The position numbers and the translations under genes are program-made. Source: Limosilactobacillus viscerum (GTDB taxonomy: Bacteria > Bacillota > Bacilli > Lactobacillales > Lactobacillaceae). From it: a stretch of DNA of 64,000 nucleotides. The notes beneath the pieces were generated by a model. It made no database searches. It worked only from the letters and a program-made list of their open reading frames with translations, and was not told where the DNA came from. The stretch spans positions 1 to 64,000 of the forward strand of contig NZ_CANDNW010000007.1 of NCBI RefSeq assembly GCF_947387525.1, given 5' to 3'. Numbering within the stretch: the stretch's first letter is position 1; each line of letters begins with the position of its first letter. Shown here one piece after another: positions 45,609 to 56,461 of the stretch.

Positions 45609-46854
45609 TATGTTGCTTAAGATTCAGTTCATTGATTTTGAGCAAGACATCAACGGCCTTTTCCATCGTCTGCAGTGAAACGTATTCAAAGCGGCTATGC
45701 ATGTTTTCACCACCAGCAAAGAGGTTTGGCGTTGGTAAACCCATGTAAGAGATCGTTGAACCATCAGTTCCCCCACGAACGGGATAAATATCAGGCGTAA
45801 TGCCAAGTTCTTCCATCGCCTGTTTTGCTAACGCCACTACCTCCATGTGGTCCTTTAAGGCGTCTTTGAGGTTGTAATACTGGTCGTAGAGCTTCATCGT
45901 TACCCGCTTTTCACCTAGTTCAGTATTTAAGCAGTCAACCACCCGTTCAAGCATGTGCTTGCGTTCTTCGAAGGTTTGCCGGTCATGGTCACGAATCAAG
46001 TAGGTCATTGAAGCATGGTCAACCGTCCCATCAAACTTGTACAGGTGGAAGAAGCCTTCCCGACCGGCCGTCCGTTCAGCACGGTCATGGGCCGGCAGAC
46101 TATCATGAAGGTCAATTGCTACCTGGATGGCATTAATCATCGTCCCCTTAGCTACCGCGGTATGGACATCCTTTCCGGCAATTTCAATTTCTGCCTGGGC
46201 CGCGTTAAAGGTTTCGTATTCCAGTTCCCCTAGCGGACCAGCATCAACTGTGTAGGCAATATCAGCCCCAAAGTCAGCAACATCAAAGTGGTCAGCGCCA
46301 GTACCGATTTCTTCATCTGGCCCCAGGCCAATCTCAATTTCGCCATGCTTAATTTCAGGATGGGCCATCAAGTATGCTGCCATTGTCACAATTTCGGCAA
46401 CCCCCGACTTATCATCGGCCCCCAACAAGGTGGAACCATCAGTTGTAATCAAGGTATCACCCTGATACTTCTTCAGTGATGGAAAATCAGCAACCGTTAA
46501 CTGGTACTTGCCATCCGGGTCAAGGTTAATATCTGAATGCCCATCATAGTTTTTCACGATTTGGGGGTTGACGTTGTGAGCGTTAAAGTCCGCGGTATCA
46601 ACGTGGGAAATATAACCAATTTTGGGCACTTGGTAATCAACGTTGCTGGGAATCGTCGCCATCAGGTAGGAACTCTGCTTATTAATGTGAACATTTGTAA
46701 GGCCGAGGTCCGTTAATTCAGCAGCCAGGTCGTTTAAAAAGGCTGTTTCCTTGGGATCAGATGGGATGGTTGTCGATTCAGGGTTAGACCGTGTTTCAGT
46801 CTTAACATACTTTAAGAACCGGTCTAGAAGGCCGTCATATTGTTCGTTTGCCAT
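45604..46854 (-). CDS. pepT: Tripeptidase PepT
   Basis: 416 residues, M20 zinc peptidase that cleaves the N-terminal residue of tripeptides. Metal ligands: His in GYISHVDTADFN, Asp in TLLGADDKSGVAEI, Glu pair in GLGPDEEIGTGAD, Asp in YTVDAGPLGE and the late His in LFAGGENMHSRFE. ATG has GGAGAG upstream. It is followed by a perfect terminator; the Nif3 gene ends 14 nt upstream. Confidence 0.96.
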   Translation of the reverse strand: MANEQYDGLLDRFLKYVKTETRSNPESTTIPSDPKETAFLNDLAAELTDLGLTNVHINKQSSYLMATIPSNVDYQVPKIGYISHVDTADFNAHNVNPQIVKNYDGHSDINLDPDGKYQLTVADFPSLKKYQGDTLITTDGSTLLGADDKSGVAEIVTMAAYLMAHPEIKHGEIEIGLGPDEEIGTGADHFDVADFGADIAYTVDAGPLGELEYETFNAAQAEIEIAGKDVHTAVAKGTMINAIQVAIDLHDSLPAHDRAERTAGREGFFHLYKFDGTVDHASMTYLIRDHDRQTFEERKHMLERVVDCLNTELGEKRVTMKLYDQYYNLKDALKDHMEVVALAKQAMEELGITPDIYPVRGGTDGSTISYMGLPTPNLFAGGENMHSRFEYVSLQTMEKAVDVLLKINELNLKQHK

Positions 46855-46868
46855 TTAAATCGCTCTCC

Positions 46869-47699
46869 TTACTTTTTAACAATAAAGTTAAATGGATCAG
46901 TGTTAATACTATTTTCAATGATGGTAAAGTCCCAGCCATCATTTTCCGTTTGCCATTTCTTGAAAAGAAGCGCTAACTGGTGTTCACAGACCGCTTCAAT
47001 GTGGTGACCAGGGTCAACGACTGTTAAGTGGTTGGCAATCATATCATGGGCAAAGTGGTAGCTTACATCCCCCGTAACATAAGCATCGGCACCGCACTTA
47101 ACCGCATTGGTATAGAAGTCTTGACCAGCACCACCTAACACGGCCACCCGCTTAATCTTTTGTTGCGCATCGGCTAGATTAGTGACCAGGCGTAAGCCAG
47201 CCACATTAAACAGTTGCCGACAATGGTCAGCAAATTGCCGCGGCGTCATTTCCCCAGCAATGTTACCAACCCGTCCCATTCCAACTGGTTCACCAGTGAT
47301 AGGGTCATTTCCAGCAGGAACCAATGGCTGGCAATCACGCAAGCCTAATTTTGCGGCTAGCCAATCATTCATTCCACCATTGGCAGTATCAAGGTTGGTA
47401 TGTGCAGCATAAACGGTAATGTGGTGGGCAAGCAGCTTGGCATACATTGCATTTTGCGGGTTGCGGGTATCCAAGTCGCGGGCAGGGTGAAACATTACCG
47501 GGTGGTGGGCAAAAATAAAGTCGACTTCCTTATCAATTGCTTCATCAATTGTCTCTGGACGAACATCAAGGGTCGTCATCAGTCGTCTTAATGGCTGGTC
47601 AGGGTTGCCAACTTGTAACCCCACGTGGTCCCACTTTTCGGCCAGTTGTGGACTAGCAAATTGTTCAAAGCGGTTAATCAAATCTGTCCCCGTAATCAT
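46869..47699 (-). CDS. Nif3-like dinuclear metal centre protein
   Basis: 276 residues, canonical Nif3/YbgI family. Metal ligands are visible in FAHHPVMFHP, AAHTNLDTANGGMN and in the C-terminal VVDPGHHIEAVCE. It lacks the inserted PII-like domain found in B. subtilis YqfO (373 residues). Overlaps trmK by 4 nt, a conserved pairing. Biochemical role is unsettled in the family. A divergent paralogue is at 173-1054. Confidence 0.92.
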   Translation of the reverse strand: MITGTDLINRFEQFASPQLAEKWDHVGLQVGNPDQPLRRLMTTLDVRPETIDEAIDKEVDFIFAHHPVMFHPARDLDTRNPQNAMYAKLLAHHITVYAAHTNLDTANGGMNDWLAAKLGLRDCQPLVPAGNDPITGEPVGMGRVGNIAGEMTPRQFADHCRQLFNVAGLRLVTNLADAQQKIKRVAVLGGAGQDFYTNAVKCGADAYVTGDVSYHFAHDMIANHLTVVDPGHHIEAVCEHQLALLFKKWQTENDGWDFTIIENSINTDPFNFIVKK

Positions 47700-48391
47700 T
47701 TCAGTGCCTCCTTAACAAGCGCAATTCGATCTTTCAACTGGTTAATCCGGTCAATGGGTGGCTGTTTAGCATTCGCCATCTGTGTTAAAACCCCTTCTTG
47801 ACGTTTAACATAGTCCTGCCACTTGCTGGTAAAAATCGGCCCCTTTTTTTCCAAAAGGAATGGACCGAACATCAACTCATAGTAACTATATGAAAATGGG
47901 ACCGGTGAAGGTTCAGCGACAATAATTTCATAAATGTGGTCATCCTCTTCGACTAACTGTTCCGCCATGATCTGGTAATGGTTAGCTAGGAGCCATGACC
48001 GTAAGCGGTACTCGCCAACATTTGGTTGAAGAACTAGCCGCTTTACCCCTTTTAGGTGTTCCTTGCCGCGTTCTAAAATATCAGCAATCAGTGCACCGCC
48101 CATTCCGGCGATAACCACTGTGTCAACCTTATCCTGGGGCTTAATTGCAGCCAGGCCGTCTGCTAGGCGGGGGATAATCTGGTTAACCAGACCATTTTCC
48201 TTAATCTCTTTTTCCATGTTCTCATAAGGACCGGCTACCACTTCACCAGCAACGGCAAAGGAAATTTTCCCCTGCAAGGTTAAAGCTGCTGGCAAGTAGG
48301 CATGGTCGGACCCAATATCAGCCATTCGGGCGCCAGTTGGTATGAAGGCGGCCACCTGTGCTAGCCGTTTTGAAAGATGTTGTGCATCCAC
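47696..48391 (-). CDS. trmK: tRNA (adenine(22)-N1)-methyltransferase TrmK
   Basis: 231 residues. SAM-dependent class I methyltransferase: ARMADIGSDHAYLPAAL is motif I, with VIAGMGGALI and RLVLQPNVGEYRLRSWL later, and a C-terminal coiled region. It makes m1A22 in tRNA. The start appears to be GTG 48391. Overlaps the Nif3 gene by 4 nt. Confidence 0.93.
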   Translation of the reverse strand: MDAQHLSKRLAQVAAFIPTGARMADIGSDHAYLPAALTLQGKISFAVAGEVVAGPYENMEKEIKENGLVNQIIPRLADGLAAIKPQDKVDTVVIAGMGGALIADILERGKEHLKGVKRLVLQPNVGEYRLRSWLLANHYQIMAEQLVEEDDHIYEIIVAEPSPVPFSYSYYELMFGPFLLEKKGPIFTSKWQDYVKRQEGVLTQMANAKQPPIDRINQLKDRIALVKEALK

Positions 48392-48447
48392 GATATCATT
48401 CTTCCCTTTTTAATTATTTCAAAGACAATTATACCAAAAGTAAGGGA

Positions 48448-48565
48448 GCGGTGATACAACCGGTTCGGCCTGCAACACGCAGCTAGTAGTTTGTGGCACG
48501 CAACATCTTATTTGAAGCCAAAAAAGGTCCTGTAACAAAACTGGTTTTTGTCACAGAACCCCACT
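48448..48565 (-). repeat. Composite hairpin element, copy B (aminotransferase terminator plus second stem)
   Basis: Minus strand order: terminator stem GGTTCTGTGACAAAA / TTTTGTTACAGGACC with TTTTTT (48520-48562), spacer, AAGATGTTGCGTGCCACAA, short loop with CTAGC, then GCCGAACCGGTTGTATCAC. Blocks and order match copy A at 27648-27803, although loops differ in length. The second stem sits upstream of the trmK start. No ORF lies in 48392-48593. Confidence 0.6.
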
Positions 48566-48593
48566 GAATATTACGCTGTAATTACGGCATTCT

Positions 48594-49778
48594 TTATTCG
48601 AGCCCCTTAACAAAGGCACCAATTCGCTTTAGGCACTCTTGAATATCTTCTTCTGATGAAGCGTATGAGAGTCGAATATAACCTTCGCCACCAGCACCAA
48701 AGGCACTCCCCGGAGTTACCCCTACTTTTGCCTTTGTTGCTAAGTCACGGGCAAACTTTTCGTCATCATTGCCAAAAAATTGCGGAATCTTGGCAAAGAT
48801 GTAAAAGGCACCCTGGGGAGTTGCCATGTCAAAGCCAAGTTTAGTTAAGCCATCAATTACCATATCCCGCCGCTTCCGGTAAGATTTACGGAAGGTCAAC
48901 GGGTCATCAAGTCCGTTGGTAAGTGCTTCGGTTGCGGCTGCTTGAGTACTATCAGTAACCGTTGTTACCAAGTAGCAGTGCATCTTTAGGATACTCTTCA
49001 TAATTTGTGCTGGTCCAGCAACGTAACCTAGTCGATAACCAGTCATTGCGTGCGACTTTGATAAGCCTGAAATTAAAATCGTCCGTTCTGGAATGAACGA
49101 TGCAATCGAGTAGTGATCAACACCATAAACTAAGTCACTGTAAATTTCATCGGCAATCACAAATAAGTGATGCTTCTCAATCACTTTAGCGAGACTTTCC
49201 AGCAGCTCTTTTGGATATTCACGGCCAGTAGGGTTGCTTGGATAGTTGAGCAGAACAGCCTTTACCCCTGCTCCTTCCTTTGCAATAACCTCCTCCAAAT
49301 GTTGTGGAGTTAAGACAAAGTTATCGGCGGAGGTGTCAACCTGCACCGCTGTTGCCCCGGTCATTGCAATTAATGGGAAGTACAGGGCAAATGCAGGGGT
49401 CGGCACGATTACCTTGTCGCCAGTGTTTAAGAGGCTAAACAGGGTTGCATCTAAGGCTTCAGTAGCCCCTACCGTAACTACCACTTCACTGTCCGGATCA
49501 TAATCAACGTCTCGTGTCTTTTTCAGGTAGGCACTAATTGCTTGGAGTAATTCCGGCTTCCCTGCCTGGGGGGCATAATGGGAATCATCATCCTGGATAC
49601 TCTTAATGGCAGCCTGTTTGACGTGTTCAGGAGTATTCATATCCGGTTCACCAACAGTTAATTTAATAATTCCGGGAATCTTAGAAACTTCTTTATCAAA
49701 AGCCCGAATTCCTGATGGCTTCAATGCTGCTAATTTATGGCTCACCGTACCATATAAATCTGATGATAATTCTGGCAT
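48594..49778 (-). CDS. PLP-dependent aminotransferase (PatA/AraT-like)
   Basis: 394 residues, class I/II aminotransferase. Seen: KLTVGEPDMNTPEHVK, the cofactor pocket YAPQAGKPEL, LNYPSNPTGREYP, the PLP lysine in LISGLSKSHAMTGYRLGYV, and a C-terminal arginine (YIRLSYASS). It probably transfers amino groups of aromatic, methionine or acidic amino acids; the exact substrate is not determinable. ATG 49778 has AGGAG upstream. Followed by copy B of the hairpin element. Confidence 0.93.
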   Translation of the reverse strand: MPELSSDLYGTVSHKLAALKPSGIRAFDKEVSKIPGIIKLTVGEPDMNTPEHVKQAAIKSIQDDDSHYAPQAGKPELLQAISAYLKKTRDVDYDPDSEVVVTVGATEALDATLFSLLNTGDKVIVPTPAFALYFPLIAMTGATAVQVDTSADNFVLTPQHLEEVIAKEGAGVKAVLLNYPSNPTGREYPKELLESLAKVIEKHHLFVIADEIYSDLVYGVDHYSIASFIPERTILISGLSKSHAMTGYRLGYVAGPAQIMKSILKMHCYLVTTVTDSTQAAATEALTNGLDDPLTFRKSYRKRRDMVIDGLTKLGFDMATPQGAFYIFAKIPQFFGNDDEKFARDLATKAKVGVTPGSAFGAGGEGYIRLSYASSEEDIQECLKRIGAFVKGLE

Positions 49779-49944
49779 ATTCTTCTCTCCTCTTAAATGT
49801 CCCATGCGACTAATATGTCTTTAATTCTAATATTCACATGAAAATGAGTCAAGATTTTTCTCATTTTTTACTCATTTTATTAGCCATAAAAAATGAGCTA
49901 GGCAAAAACCTAACTCATTATTTTGCGTATTTAATTAGTAACGG

Positions 49945-51087
49945 CTATTCCAAGAAGTCCTTTAACTGCTTTGAACGTGATGGGTGACGAAGCTTCCGAA
50001 GTGCTTTTGCTTCGATCTGCCGAATCCGTTCCCGGGTAACACCAAAGACCTTCCCGACTTCTTCCAACGTCCGTGTGCGGCCATCATCAAGGCCGAACCG
50101 CAGCCGTAATACGTTTTCTTCCCGGTCGGTCAAGGTATCTAGGACATTTTCAAGCTGCTTCTTCATCATCTCATAAGCAGCATGGTCCGCTGGACTAGTT
50201 GCATCCTGGTCTTCGATAAAGTCACCAAGGTGGGAGTCATCCTCTTCACCAATTGGTGTTTCCAGTGAAACTGGTTCCTGGGCAATCTTCAAGATATTCC
50301 GGACCTTTTCAGTTGGCATATCCATTTCAGCACCAATTTCTTCAGGAAGTGGTTCCCGGCCAAGGTCTTGCAGCAATTGCCGTTGGATCCGGATTAATTT
50401 GTTAATTGTTTCAACCATGTGGACTGGAATCCGGATAGTCCGGGCCTGGTCAGCGATAGCACGGGTAATTGCCTGCCGGATCCACCAGGTAGCATAAGTG
50501 GAAAACTTAAAACCACGCCGGTAGTCAAACTTTTCAACCGCCTTCATCAAGCCCATGTTACCTTCCTGAATCAGGTCGAGGAATTGCATCCCCCGCCCAA
50601 CGTAACGTTTTGCGATTGAAACAACCAACCGCAAGTTAGCTTCTGCAAGCTCTTGCTTGGCAACTTCATCCCCCTGTTCAATCCGCAGGGCGAGCTTTAC
50701 TTCTTCGTCGGCGGTCAACAGGTTAACCCGACCAATTTCCTTTAAGTACATCCGAACAGGGTCGTTAATTTTAACCCCTGTTGGTGCAGAGGTATCCTTC
50801 ATTGCCTTTTGTGACAGCTTTTCAGTTGCCTTCAGGGCCCGTAGATCAGGGTCACCATTTTCATCAACGACGCTGATACCTGCATCTTCAACGTTTTGCA
50901 GGAGGTTATCAATCCCATCAGCATTCAGTTCATATGGTTTGGCGAGTTTTTCCGTCAATTCATCATAGCGAATTTCCTTTTGCTTCTTGTAGTGACGGAT
51001 TAATTTACCAACAGCAGTATCATACTCTTGTTGGTCAAAATTATCGCTATTTGAAATAACAAGGTCCTTCTTCTTACTCTTTGCCAT
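49945..51087 (-). CDS. rpoD: Primary sigma factor RpoD (sigma-A)
   Basis: 380 residues. Region 1.2-2 with [18 protein letters not shown], 2.3/2.4 [20 protein letters not shown], region 3 and region 4.2 [21 protein letters not shown]. Recognises TTGACA/TATAAT promoters such as those noted at 35855 and 28209. Region 1.1 is short, as in low-GC Gram-positives. It begins 2 nt after the dnaG stop, the usual dnaG-rpoD pair. Confidence 0.98.
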   Translation of the reverse strand: MAKSKKKDLVISNSDNFDQQEYDTAVGKLIRHYKKQKEIRYDELTEKLAKPYELNADGIDNLLQNVEDAGISVVDENGDPDLRALKATEKLSQKAMKDTSAPTGVKINDPVRMYLKEIGRVNLLTADEEVKLALRIEQGDEVAKQELAEANLRLVVSIAKRYVGRGMQFLDLIQEGNMGLMKAVEKFDYRRGFKFSTYATWWIRQAITRAIADQARTIRIPVHMVETINKLIRIQRQLLQDLGREPLPEEIGAEMDMPTEKVRNILKIAQEPVSLETPIGEEDDSHLGDFIEDQDATSPADHAAYEMMKKQLENVLDTLTDREENVLRLRFGLDDGRTRTLEEVGKVFGVTRERIRQIEAKALRKLRHPSRSKQLKDFLE

Positions 51088-51089
51088 AA

Positions 51090-52964
51090 TTAATTAGTCT
51101 CCTCTGCTTTATACTGTTGTTGCTTTTTCAATAAGTTCACTAACTTAACCGTCAGCTGCATTACTAATTCATTATTATTCAACGCACTAGCTTCGTTTAA
51201 TTCCTTTTTGACTTGCCCAATCTGGTCAGCCAGTGGGGTCTGGTGCATGATGATCCGCATACAGTCATCAATCACTGCCATTTGAATTGCTGGATTGACA
51301 TTTAACTGCTCCACCTGACTGAGGGTCGTCCGCAGTTCATCTTCGCCTAGATAATTAAGAAAGTCCGCCACGGAATAGTCACCATGCTCAGTAAAGTAAC
51401 TTGCTGCTAGCAGGTACAGTGTTTGGTACTTTTCGTGGACAAAGTGAAAACCATCTTCAGCGGTCACATGGGCCCAGGCCTCTTGGCTATGGAGCATGTA
51501 ATACAAAAGCATCTGCTCCGCCAACTCGGTTCGACTCACCTTAACACTTGGCTGCTGAGCCGTCGCGGGAACGCGCTGTTGACTTGCTTGCCGTTGGTAG
51601 TTTTGGCCCGGCGTTGACGTCTTGATTCCCAATTGTGAACGAAGTTGGGTCAGCTGACTCATCAATGCCGCCTTATCAAGCGAAAATTCTTCCGCTAACT
51701 TTCCCAGGTACATATCCTGTTCAAGCGGGGCCGACACCCGCGCAATTACTTTCAAAACCTGGTCCAGGTAGTTAATCAATTCACTTTGGTTCTTCAAGTT
51801 ATGGCCATTACGAAGAAAGCGCAGGTAGAAATCAACGGTTGTTTCTTCCTGGCTTGCCAGGTAATTTCTAAACTTTTCCGGCCCATACTGTTGAACATAT
51901 TCATCAGGGTCAATGCCCGCCGGCAGCTGGACAACCCGCACCTGCATATTACCAGTTTGCTGTCCTTCAACCAGTTTGATTGCCCGGTCAATCGCATTTT
52001 GCCCAGCGCTATCACCGTCGTAGCAAATATTAAGCTGAGGTGCTATCCGCCGAATAATGCTAACCTGTTCTTCCGTAAAGCTAGTCCCCATAGAAGCAAT
52101 TCCACTCTGCACCCCGGCACCAAATGCCGAAATAACATCCATGAACCCTTCAAACAGGTATAGCTTACCATCTTGCCGCACTGCCTTGCGGGCAACATCG
52201 AAATTAAACAGTGTCCGCCGTTTATTAAAGATTGGTGTTTCCGGACTATTCAGGTACTTTGGCAGGTCGGTATCCGCCGTATTTAGCAAGCGGCCAGAAA
52301 ATGCAATCACCTGCCCACGACGGTTTTTGATCGGGTAAATAACCCGCCCACGAAAACGATCGTGGAGTTTTCCTTCCTGGTCCTCGACAAAAAGTCCTGA
52401 CTTACGCAAAATTTGGTAGTCAATCTTTTGCTGGTCACAATATGCCTTGAGGATTTCCTTATCCGGAGCAAAGCCCAACTGAAACTGGTCGATTAGCTCC
52501 CGCGAAGTCCCCCGCTTAGTCAGGTAGCGCAGACCCGCCTCACCAGCCGGTGTATTAACCAATAGGTGGTGGTATAGCTGGGCAGCCTTTTCGTGGAGGT
52601 TAAGTAGTTGACCGGTCTCACTATTTACTGGTGTAGCACTTGACTGTTCACTACCAGTATTGGTGTACTGATCAGGAAGCGTAATCCCGGCATCCTTTGC
52701 AACGGCAGCAACTGCCTCGACAAAACCGATATGCTGATAATCCATTAAAAACTGAAAGACATTCCCACTCCGTCCGCAACCAAAGCAATGGTAGTACTGC
52801 TTTTCTTGGTTAACGGAAAATGACGGTGTTTGTTCGTCATGGAACGGGCAGAGGCCAGTAAAGCTCTTACCAGCCTTCTTAAGCTGAACGTAGCGGCCAA
52901 TTACGTCAACAATATCAACTGAATTACGCACTTCGTCAATTACATCGCGCGGTATTTTCGCCAT
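51090..52964 (-). CDS. dnaG: DNA primase DnaG
   Basis: 624 residues; synthesises RNA primers for replication. N-terminal zinc ribbon ([21 protein letters not shown]), core domain ([24 protein letters not shown]), Toprim with [11 protein letters not shown] and [15 protein letters not shown], and a C-terminal helicase-binding part after residue ~450. Followed directly by rpoD. A short leader ORF may lie upstream. Confidence 0.98.
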   Translation of the reverse strand: MAKIPRDVIDEVRNSVDIVDVIGRYVQLKKAGKSFTGLCPFHDEQTPSFSVNQEKQYYHCFGCGRSGNVFQFLMDYQHIGFVEAVAAVAKDAGITLPDQYTNTGSEQSSATPVNSETGQLLNLHEKAAQLYHHLLVNTPAGEAGLRYLTKRGTSRELIDQFQLGFAPDKEILKAYCDQQKIDYQILRKSGLFVEDQEGKLHDRFRGRVIYPIKNRRGQVIAFSGRLLNTADTDLPKYLNSPETPIFNKRRTLFNFDVARKAVRQDGKLYLFEGFMDVISAFGAGVQSGIASMGTSFTEEQVSIIRRIAPQLNICYDGDSAGQNAIDRAIKLVEGQQTGNMQVRVVQLPAGIDPDEYVQQYGPEKFRNYLASQEETTVDFYLRFLRNGHNLKNQSELINYLDQVLKVIARVSAPLEQDMYLGKLAEEFSLDKAALMSQLTQLRSQLGIKTSTPGQNYQRQASQQRVPATAQQPSVKVSRTELAEQMLLYYMLHSQEAWAHVTAEDGFHFVHEKYQTLYLLAASYFTEHGDYSVADFLNYLGEDELRTTLSQVEQLNVNPAIQMAVIDDCMRIIMHQTPLADQIGQVKKELNEASALNNNELVMQLTVKLVNLLKKQQQYKAEETN

Positions 52965-53104
52965 TGAACCACCCCACTTGTCAACCTGCGTACAGTAACG
53001 AAAGGCCGCAACCCAATGGAATGCGACCCTCCTTTACTTATCTAATCCACAATTCACTTAATATATATGATACCACAAGTCGGCAGTAAAACAATTAAAA
53101 AGGC

Positions 53105-55180
53105 CTACTTAACAATCAAATCGTTTAAGTTCCCCATAATCCGTGCCAGACGTGCCAAAATACCTAACTGAGCTAACCGGTTATTCCGAACCGCTTCATT
53201 CTTGTCCATGATCATGTTCTCATCAAAGTATTCGGTAATGACTGGTGAAAGTTCACGAAGGGCCGTAAAGTTTTCCGCAACTGTCCGGTCATCAAATTGC
53301 CCTTCCACGTCATTAACTGCATCGTAAAGTTTTTGTTCCGATGGGTTTTCAAACAAGTCTGGGTTAACTTCCTTAGCCGCGTTCTTATCACCCTTCTTGG
53401 CAATCCGAATTACTCGGGTGAGGGCTTCAATCCCGTCCTTAAAGTCAGGATCATCCTTGTGTTGATCAATTGCAGTAGCAGCTTCAAAGATTCCTTCGAT
53501 ATCATCATTTTGCGTATCAGTTACCGTGTCAATGATATCATGACGAAGCTTTTCGCCGCTAAAGAACTGCTTGACCCGGTCAAGGAAGAATTGCCGAACT
53601 GCGGCGATATTCTTATTCAGGTCGAAGCTTGTTTCAACATTGGCAGCGGCGAGAGCCTTAATAAGTGCTGGCTGAATTCCCAGCAGTGATAAGTGCCAGC
53701 CGCGGACATTGATAATCCGGACAATTCCAAATGCTTGCCGCCGCAATGCATATGGGTCGTTTGAACCTGATGGGATCATGTCAACTGCAAAGAAGCTCAG
53801 GATACTGTCAAGCTTATCTGCGATGGCCAAGATCGCACCGAGCTTTGATTGTGGTAATTCACCCTCAGCAGAAATTGGCATGTATTGTTCGCGAATAGCT
53901 AATGCAACATCATCCTTTTCACCAAAGATTCTGGCATAGATTCCACCCATGATTCCTTGCAATTCAGCAAATTCACCGACCATCTGGGTAGTTAGGTCAA
54001 ACTTGTAAATGTGGGCAGCACGGTCCAGGTCAGCTAATTCATCATCAGTTAAGTTAAGCCGCTTACCAATTAGTTGGGCAATCACTGCCGTCCGTTGCAT
54101 CTTGTTATACATGGAGCTGATCTTGTCATGGAAGCTGACCCGCTTGAGGCGTTCAACATATTGATCGATTGTCAGCTTTTGGTCTTCTTCATAGAAGAAC
54201 TTGGCATCTTCCAGCCGTGGCACCAGAACCCGTTCATTCCCCTTAATGACATTTTCCAGGTGTTCCTTATTACCATTTCGTACCGCGATAAAGTTTGGCA
54301 GCAGGTTGCCGTCGTGGTCGCGAAGGTAGAAGAAGCGTTGGTTATCCTTCATTGAAGTGATCAATACTTCGTCTGGCAATACCAAGTACTTCTTATCAAA
54401 GGAGCCGGCAAAGGCAGTTGGCCATTCAACCAGGTTGGTAACTTCTTCCAGTAAGTCTGCATCCTTATCGATTACCCAGTTGTGTTCTTCAACAATTGCG
54501 TCAATCTGGTCAATGATTACTTGTTTCCGCTTAGCTGGATCAACGATCACAAATTCTTTGTACAATTCGTCAGCATAGTCGCTAGCATTTTGCAAGTCAA
54601 TATTATGACCCAGGAAACGGTGACCACGGGTTGTCCGTCCGGCTTCAACATCAAGGATCTTAAATGGCACTACCTGGTCGTTAAGCAGGGAAACCAACCA
54701 GCGAATTGGCCGAATAAATTGAAGGTTATTGTACCCCCACTTCATTAACGTTGGAAAGTTCATGCTGGTAATTACTGCGGGCAAGTTCTTTAATACTTCA
54801 GTAACCGGCTTACCGGCAATGTGCTTTTCCACAAACACATATTCAACGCCCTTGACATCCTTAAACTCAATGTCATCGACACTTGCTCCCTGGCCCCGAC
54901 TAAAGCCGATTGCGGCCTTGGTCCAGTTACCATCAGCGTCTTGAGCAATCTTTTTTGCTGGTCCCTTAACAGATTCGTCAACATCCGGTTGCTTGTCAGC
55001 CAAACCGGAAATCAGCAGTGCCAGCCGCCGTGGGGTTGCATATTCCTTGATTTCATCAAAGGAAATCCTTTCATCTTTCAGGTAGTCAGCCACCCGCTTG
55101 TGCAACTGCTTAATACTTGGCGTTACAACATGGGCTGGCATTTCTTCAACACCAACTTCTAATAAGTATGTGTTAGCCAT
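53105..55180 (-). CDS. glyS: Glycyl-tRNA synthetase beta subunit
   Basis: 691 residues. Together with GlyQ forms the alpha2beta2 bacterial glycyl-tRNA synthetase. Seen: YLLEVGVEEMPAHVV, YATPRRLALLISGL, KGPAKKIAQDADGNWTKAA, MRFIRPIRWLVSL-type motif (FIRPIRWLVSLLND), and a C-terminal anticodon-binding region. It starts 1 nt past glyQ and shares its T-box control. Confidence 0.97.
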   Translation of the reverse strand: MANTYLLEVGVEEMPAHVVTPSIKQLHKRVADYLKDERISFDEIKEYATPRRLALLISGLADKQPDVDESVKGPAKKIAQDADGNWTKAAIGFSRGQGASVDDIEFKDVKGVEYVFVEKHIAGKPVTEVLKNLPAVITSMNFPTLMKWGYNNLQFIRPIRWLVSLLNDQVVPFKILDVEAGRTTRGHRFLGHNIDLQNASDYADELYKEFVIVDPAKRKQVIIDQIDAIVEEHNWVIDKDADLLEEVTNLVEWPTAFAGSFDKKYLVLPDEVLITSMKDNQRFFYLRDHDGNLLPNFIAVRNGNKEHLENVIKGNERVLVPRLEDAKFFYEEDQKLTIDQYVERLKRVSFHDKISSMYNKMQRTAVIAQLIGKRLNLTDDELADLDRAAHIYKFDLTTQMVGEFAELQGIMGGIYARIFGEKDDVALAIREQYMPISAEGELPQSKLGAILAIADKLDSILSFFAVDMIPSGSNDPYALRRQAFGIVRIINVRGWHLSLLGIQPALIKALAAANVETSFDLNKNIAAVRQFFLDRVKQFFSGEKLRHDIIDTVTDTQNDDIEGIFEAATAIDQHKDDPDFKDGIEALTRVIRIAKKGDKNAAKEVNPDLFENPSEQKLYDAVNDVEGQFDDRTVAENFTALRELSPVITEYFDENMIMDKNEAVRNNRLAQLGILARLARIMGNLNDLIVK

Positions 55181-55181
55181 G

Positions 55182-56180
55182 TTACTTATCCCCCTTTTGC
55201 GCTTTCTTAGCTTTCTTGGCAGCTTGTTTTGCAGCCCGCTGCTTAGCCTTTTCGGCCTTCTTGGTATATTCAGCTAACGTCTTTTGCCGTAGTTTTTCAT
55301 CATGGATTAATGGGAAGCCCCGTTTGCGACGTTCTTCAACGAAGGCCTTGGCAATTGACTTTGCCATGATCCGAATCCGGTGAAGGTAACCTGCTCGTTC
55401 CGTAACGGAAACTGCGCCACGAGCATCTAGTAAGTTAAAGGTATGACTGCATTTCAAAACATAGTCATAGGCAGGGTGGACTAACCCCAGCTTAATTAAC
55501 CGCTTGGCCTCGGTTTCATAGTTATTGAAGGCTGCTAAGAGCATGTCCTGGTTACTTTCTTCAAAGGCATACTTAGAATGTTCATATTCTGGTTCCTTGA
55601 AGATATCACCGTAAAGGACACCATCCGCCCATTCCAGGTCATAGACAGAATCCACATTTTGGATGTATTCGGCTAACCGTTCTAGGCCGTATGTAACTTC
55701 AGAAGCAACCGGGCTCATTGGCAATTCACCAACTACTTGGAAGTAAGTAAACTGAGTGATTTCCATTCCGTCAAGCCAGATTTCCCAACCAACACCGGCA
55801 CAACCCATCGATGGGTTTTCCCAGTTATCCTCAACGAAACGAATATCATGTTCCAGCGGGTCAATCCCTAATTCCTTCAAACTCCCCAGGTAGAGGTCCT
55901 GGATGTTATCCGGTGATGGCTTCATAATCACCTGGAACTGGTGGTGCTGGTATAAACGGTTTGGGTTTTCACCATACCGCCCATCAGCTGGCCGCCGTGA
56001 TGGTTCAACGTAGGCTGCGTTCCAAGGTTCTGGCCCGATTGCCCGCAAGAAAGTGTATGGACTCATTGTCCCTGCACCCTTTTCATTATCGTAAGCCTGC
56101 ATCAACATGCAGCCTTGCTTTGCCCAGTATTGTTCAAGCGTAAAGATAATATCTTGAACACTTAACTTCTTCGTTGTCAT
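55182..56180 (-). CDS. glyQ: Glycyl-tRNA synthetase alpha subunit
   Basis: 332 residues. Class II synthetase core: [61 protein letters not shown] Lys/Ala-rich tail ([20 protein letters not shown]) extends the C-terminus beyond the usual ~300 residues. ATG 56180 ([10 protein letters not shown]) has AAGGGAAG upstream; a start six codons earlier is less likely. A T-box leader precedes it. Confidence 0.97.
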   Translation of the reverse strand: MTTKKLSVQDIIFTLEQYWAKQGCMLMQAYDNEKGAGTMSPYTFLRAIGPEPWNAAYVEPSRRPADGRYGENPNRLYQHHQFQVIMKPSPDNIQDLYLGSLKELGIDPLEHDIRFVEDNWENPSMGCAGVGWEIWLDGMEITQFTYFQVVGELPMSPVASEVTYGLERLAEYIQNVDSVYDLEWADGVLYGDIFKEPEYEHSKYAFEESNQDMLLAAFNNYETEAKRLIKLGLVHPAYDYVLKCSHTFNLLDARGAVSVTERAGYLHRIRIMAKSIAKAFVEERRKRGFPLIHDEKLRQKTLAEYTKKAEKAKQRAAKQAAKKAKKAQKGDK

Positions 56181-56199
56181 CTGAATACTTCCCTTCATA

Positions 56200-56440
56200 T
56201 AAAAATCCCTACAGTTACGGAGTTCGTAACTGCAGGGACGAGATTAATTCGCGGTTCCACCCTGCTTTTTTGCGTACGCGCAAAACAGCTTAGTTTAAAG
56301 CGGCTGCTAGAGTGCCAAACAACGATCCTTTTAACGGGGCTTTCACTTTCCCCCGCTCGCTGAATAAAAGATGACCGTCGCCCATCTCCGTCAATGCCAT
56401 GGATATTCAATTTAGTGTTACCAATAAACACGTTTTATAA
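56200..56440 (-). ncRNA. T-box leader of glyQS
   Basis: On the minus strand the T-box sequence GGGTGGAACCGCG (about 56249-56261) is followed by a terminator TCCCTGCAGTTACG / CGTAACTGTAGGGA with TTTTTAT (56200-56240). The AGGG of the T-box side can instead pair with the terminator 5' arm (TCCCT) as antiterminator. A candidate glycine specifier GGC lies at 56314-56316 (TTGGCACTC), assigned by position only. Uncharged tRNA-Gly should promote readthrough into glyQ. Confidence 0.9.
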
Positions 56441-56461
56441 TAGAAAAACTTTGCCAGCTTG

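Noticed and set aside
56195-56431. 78-codon minus ORF upstream of glyQ
   Set aside because: It lies wholly inside the T-box leader, has no ribosome-binding site and no protein-like conservation.
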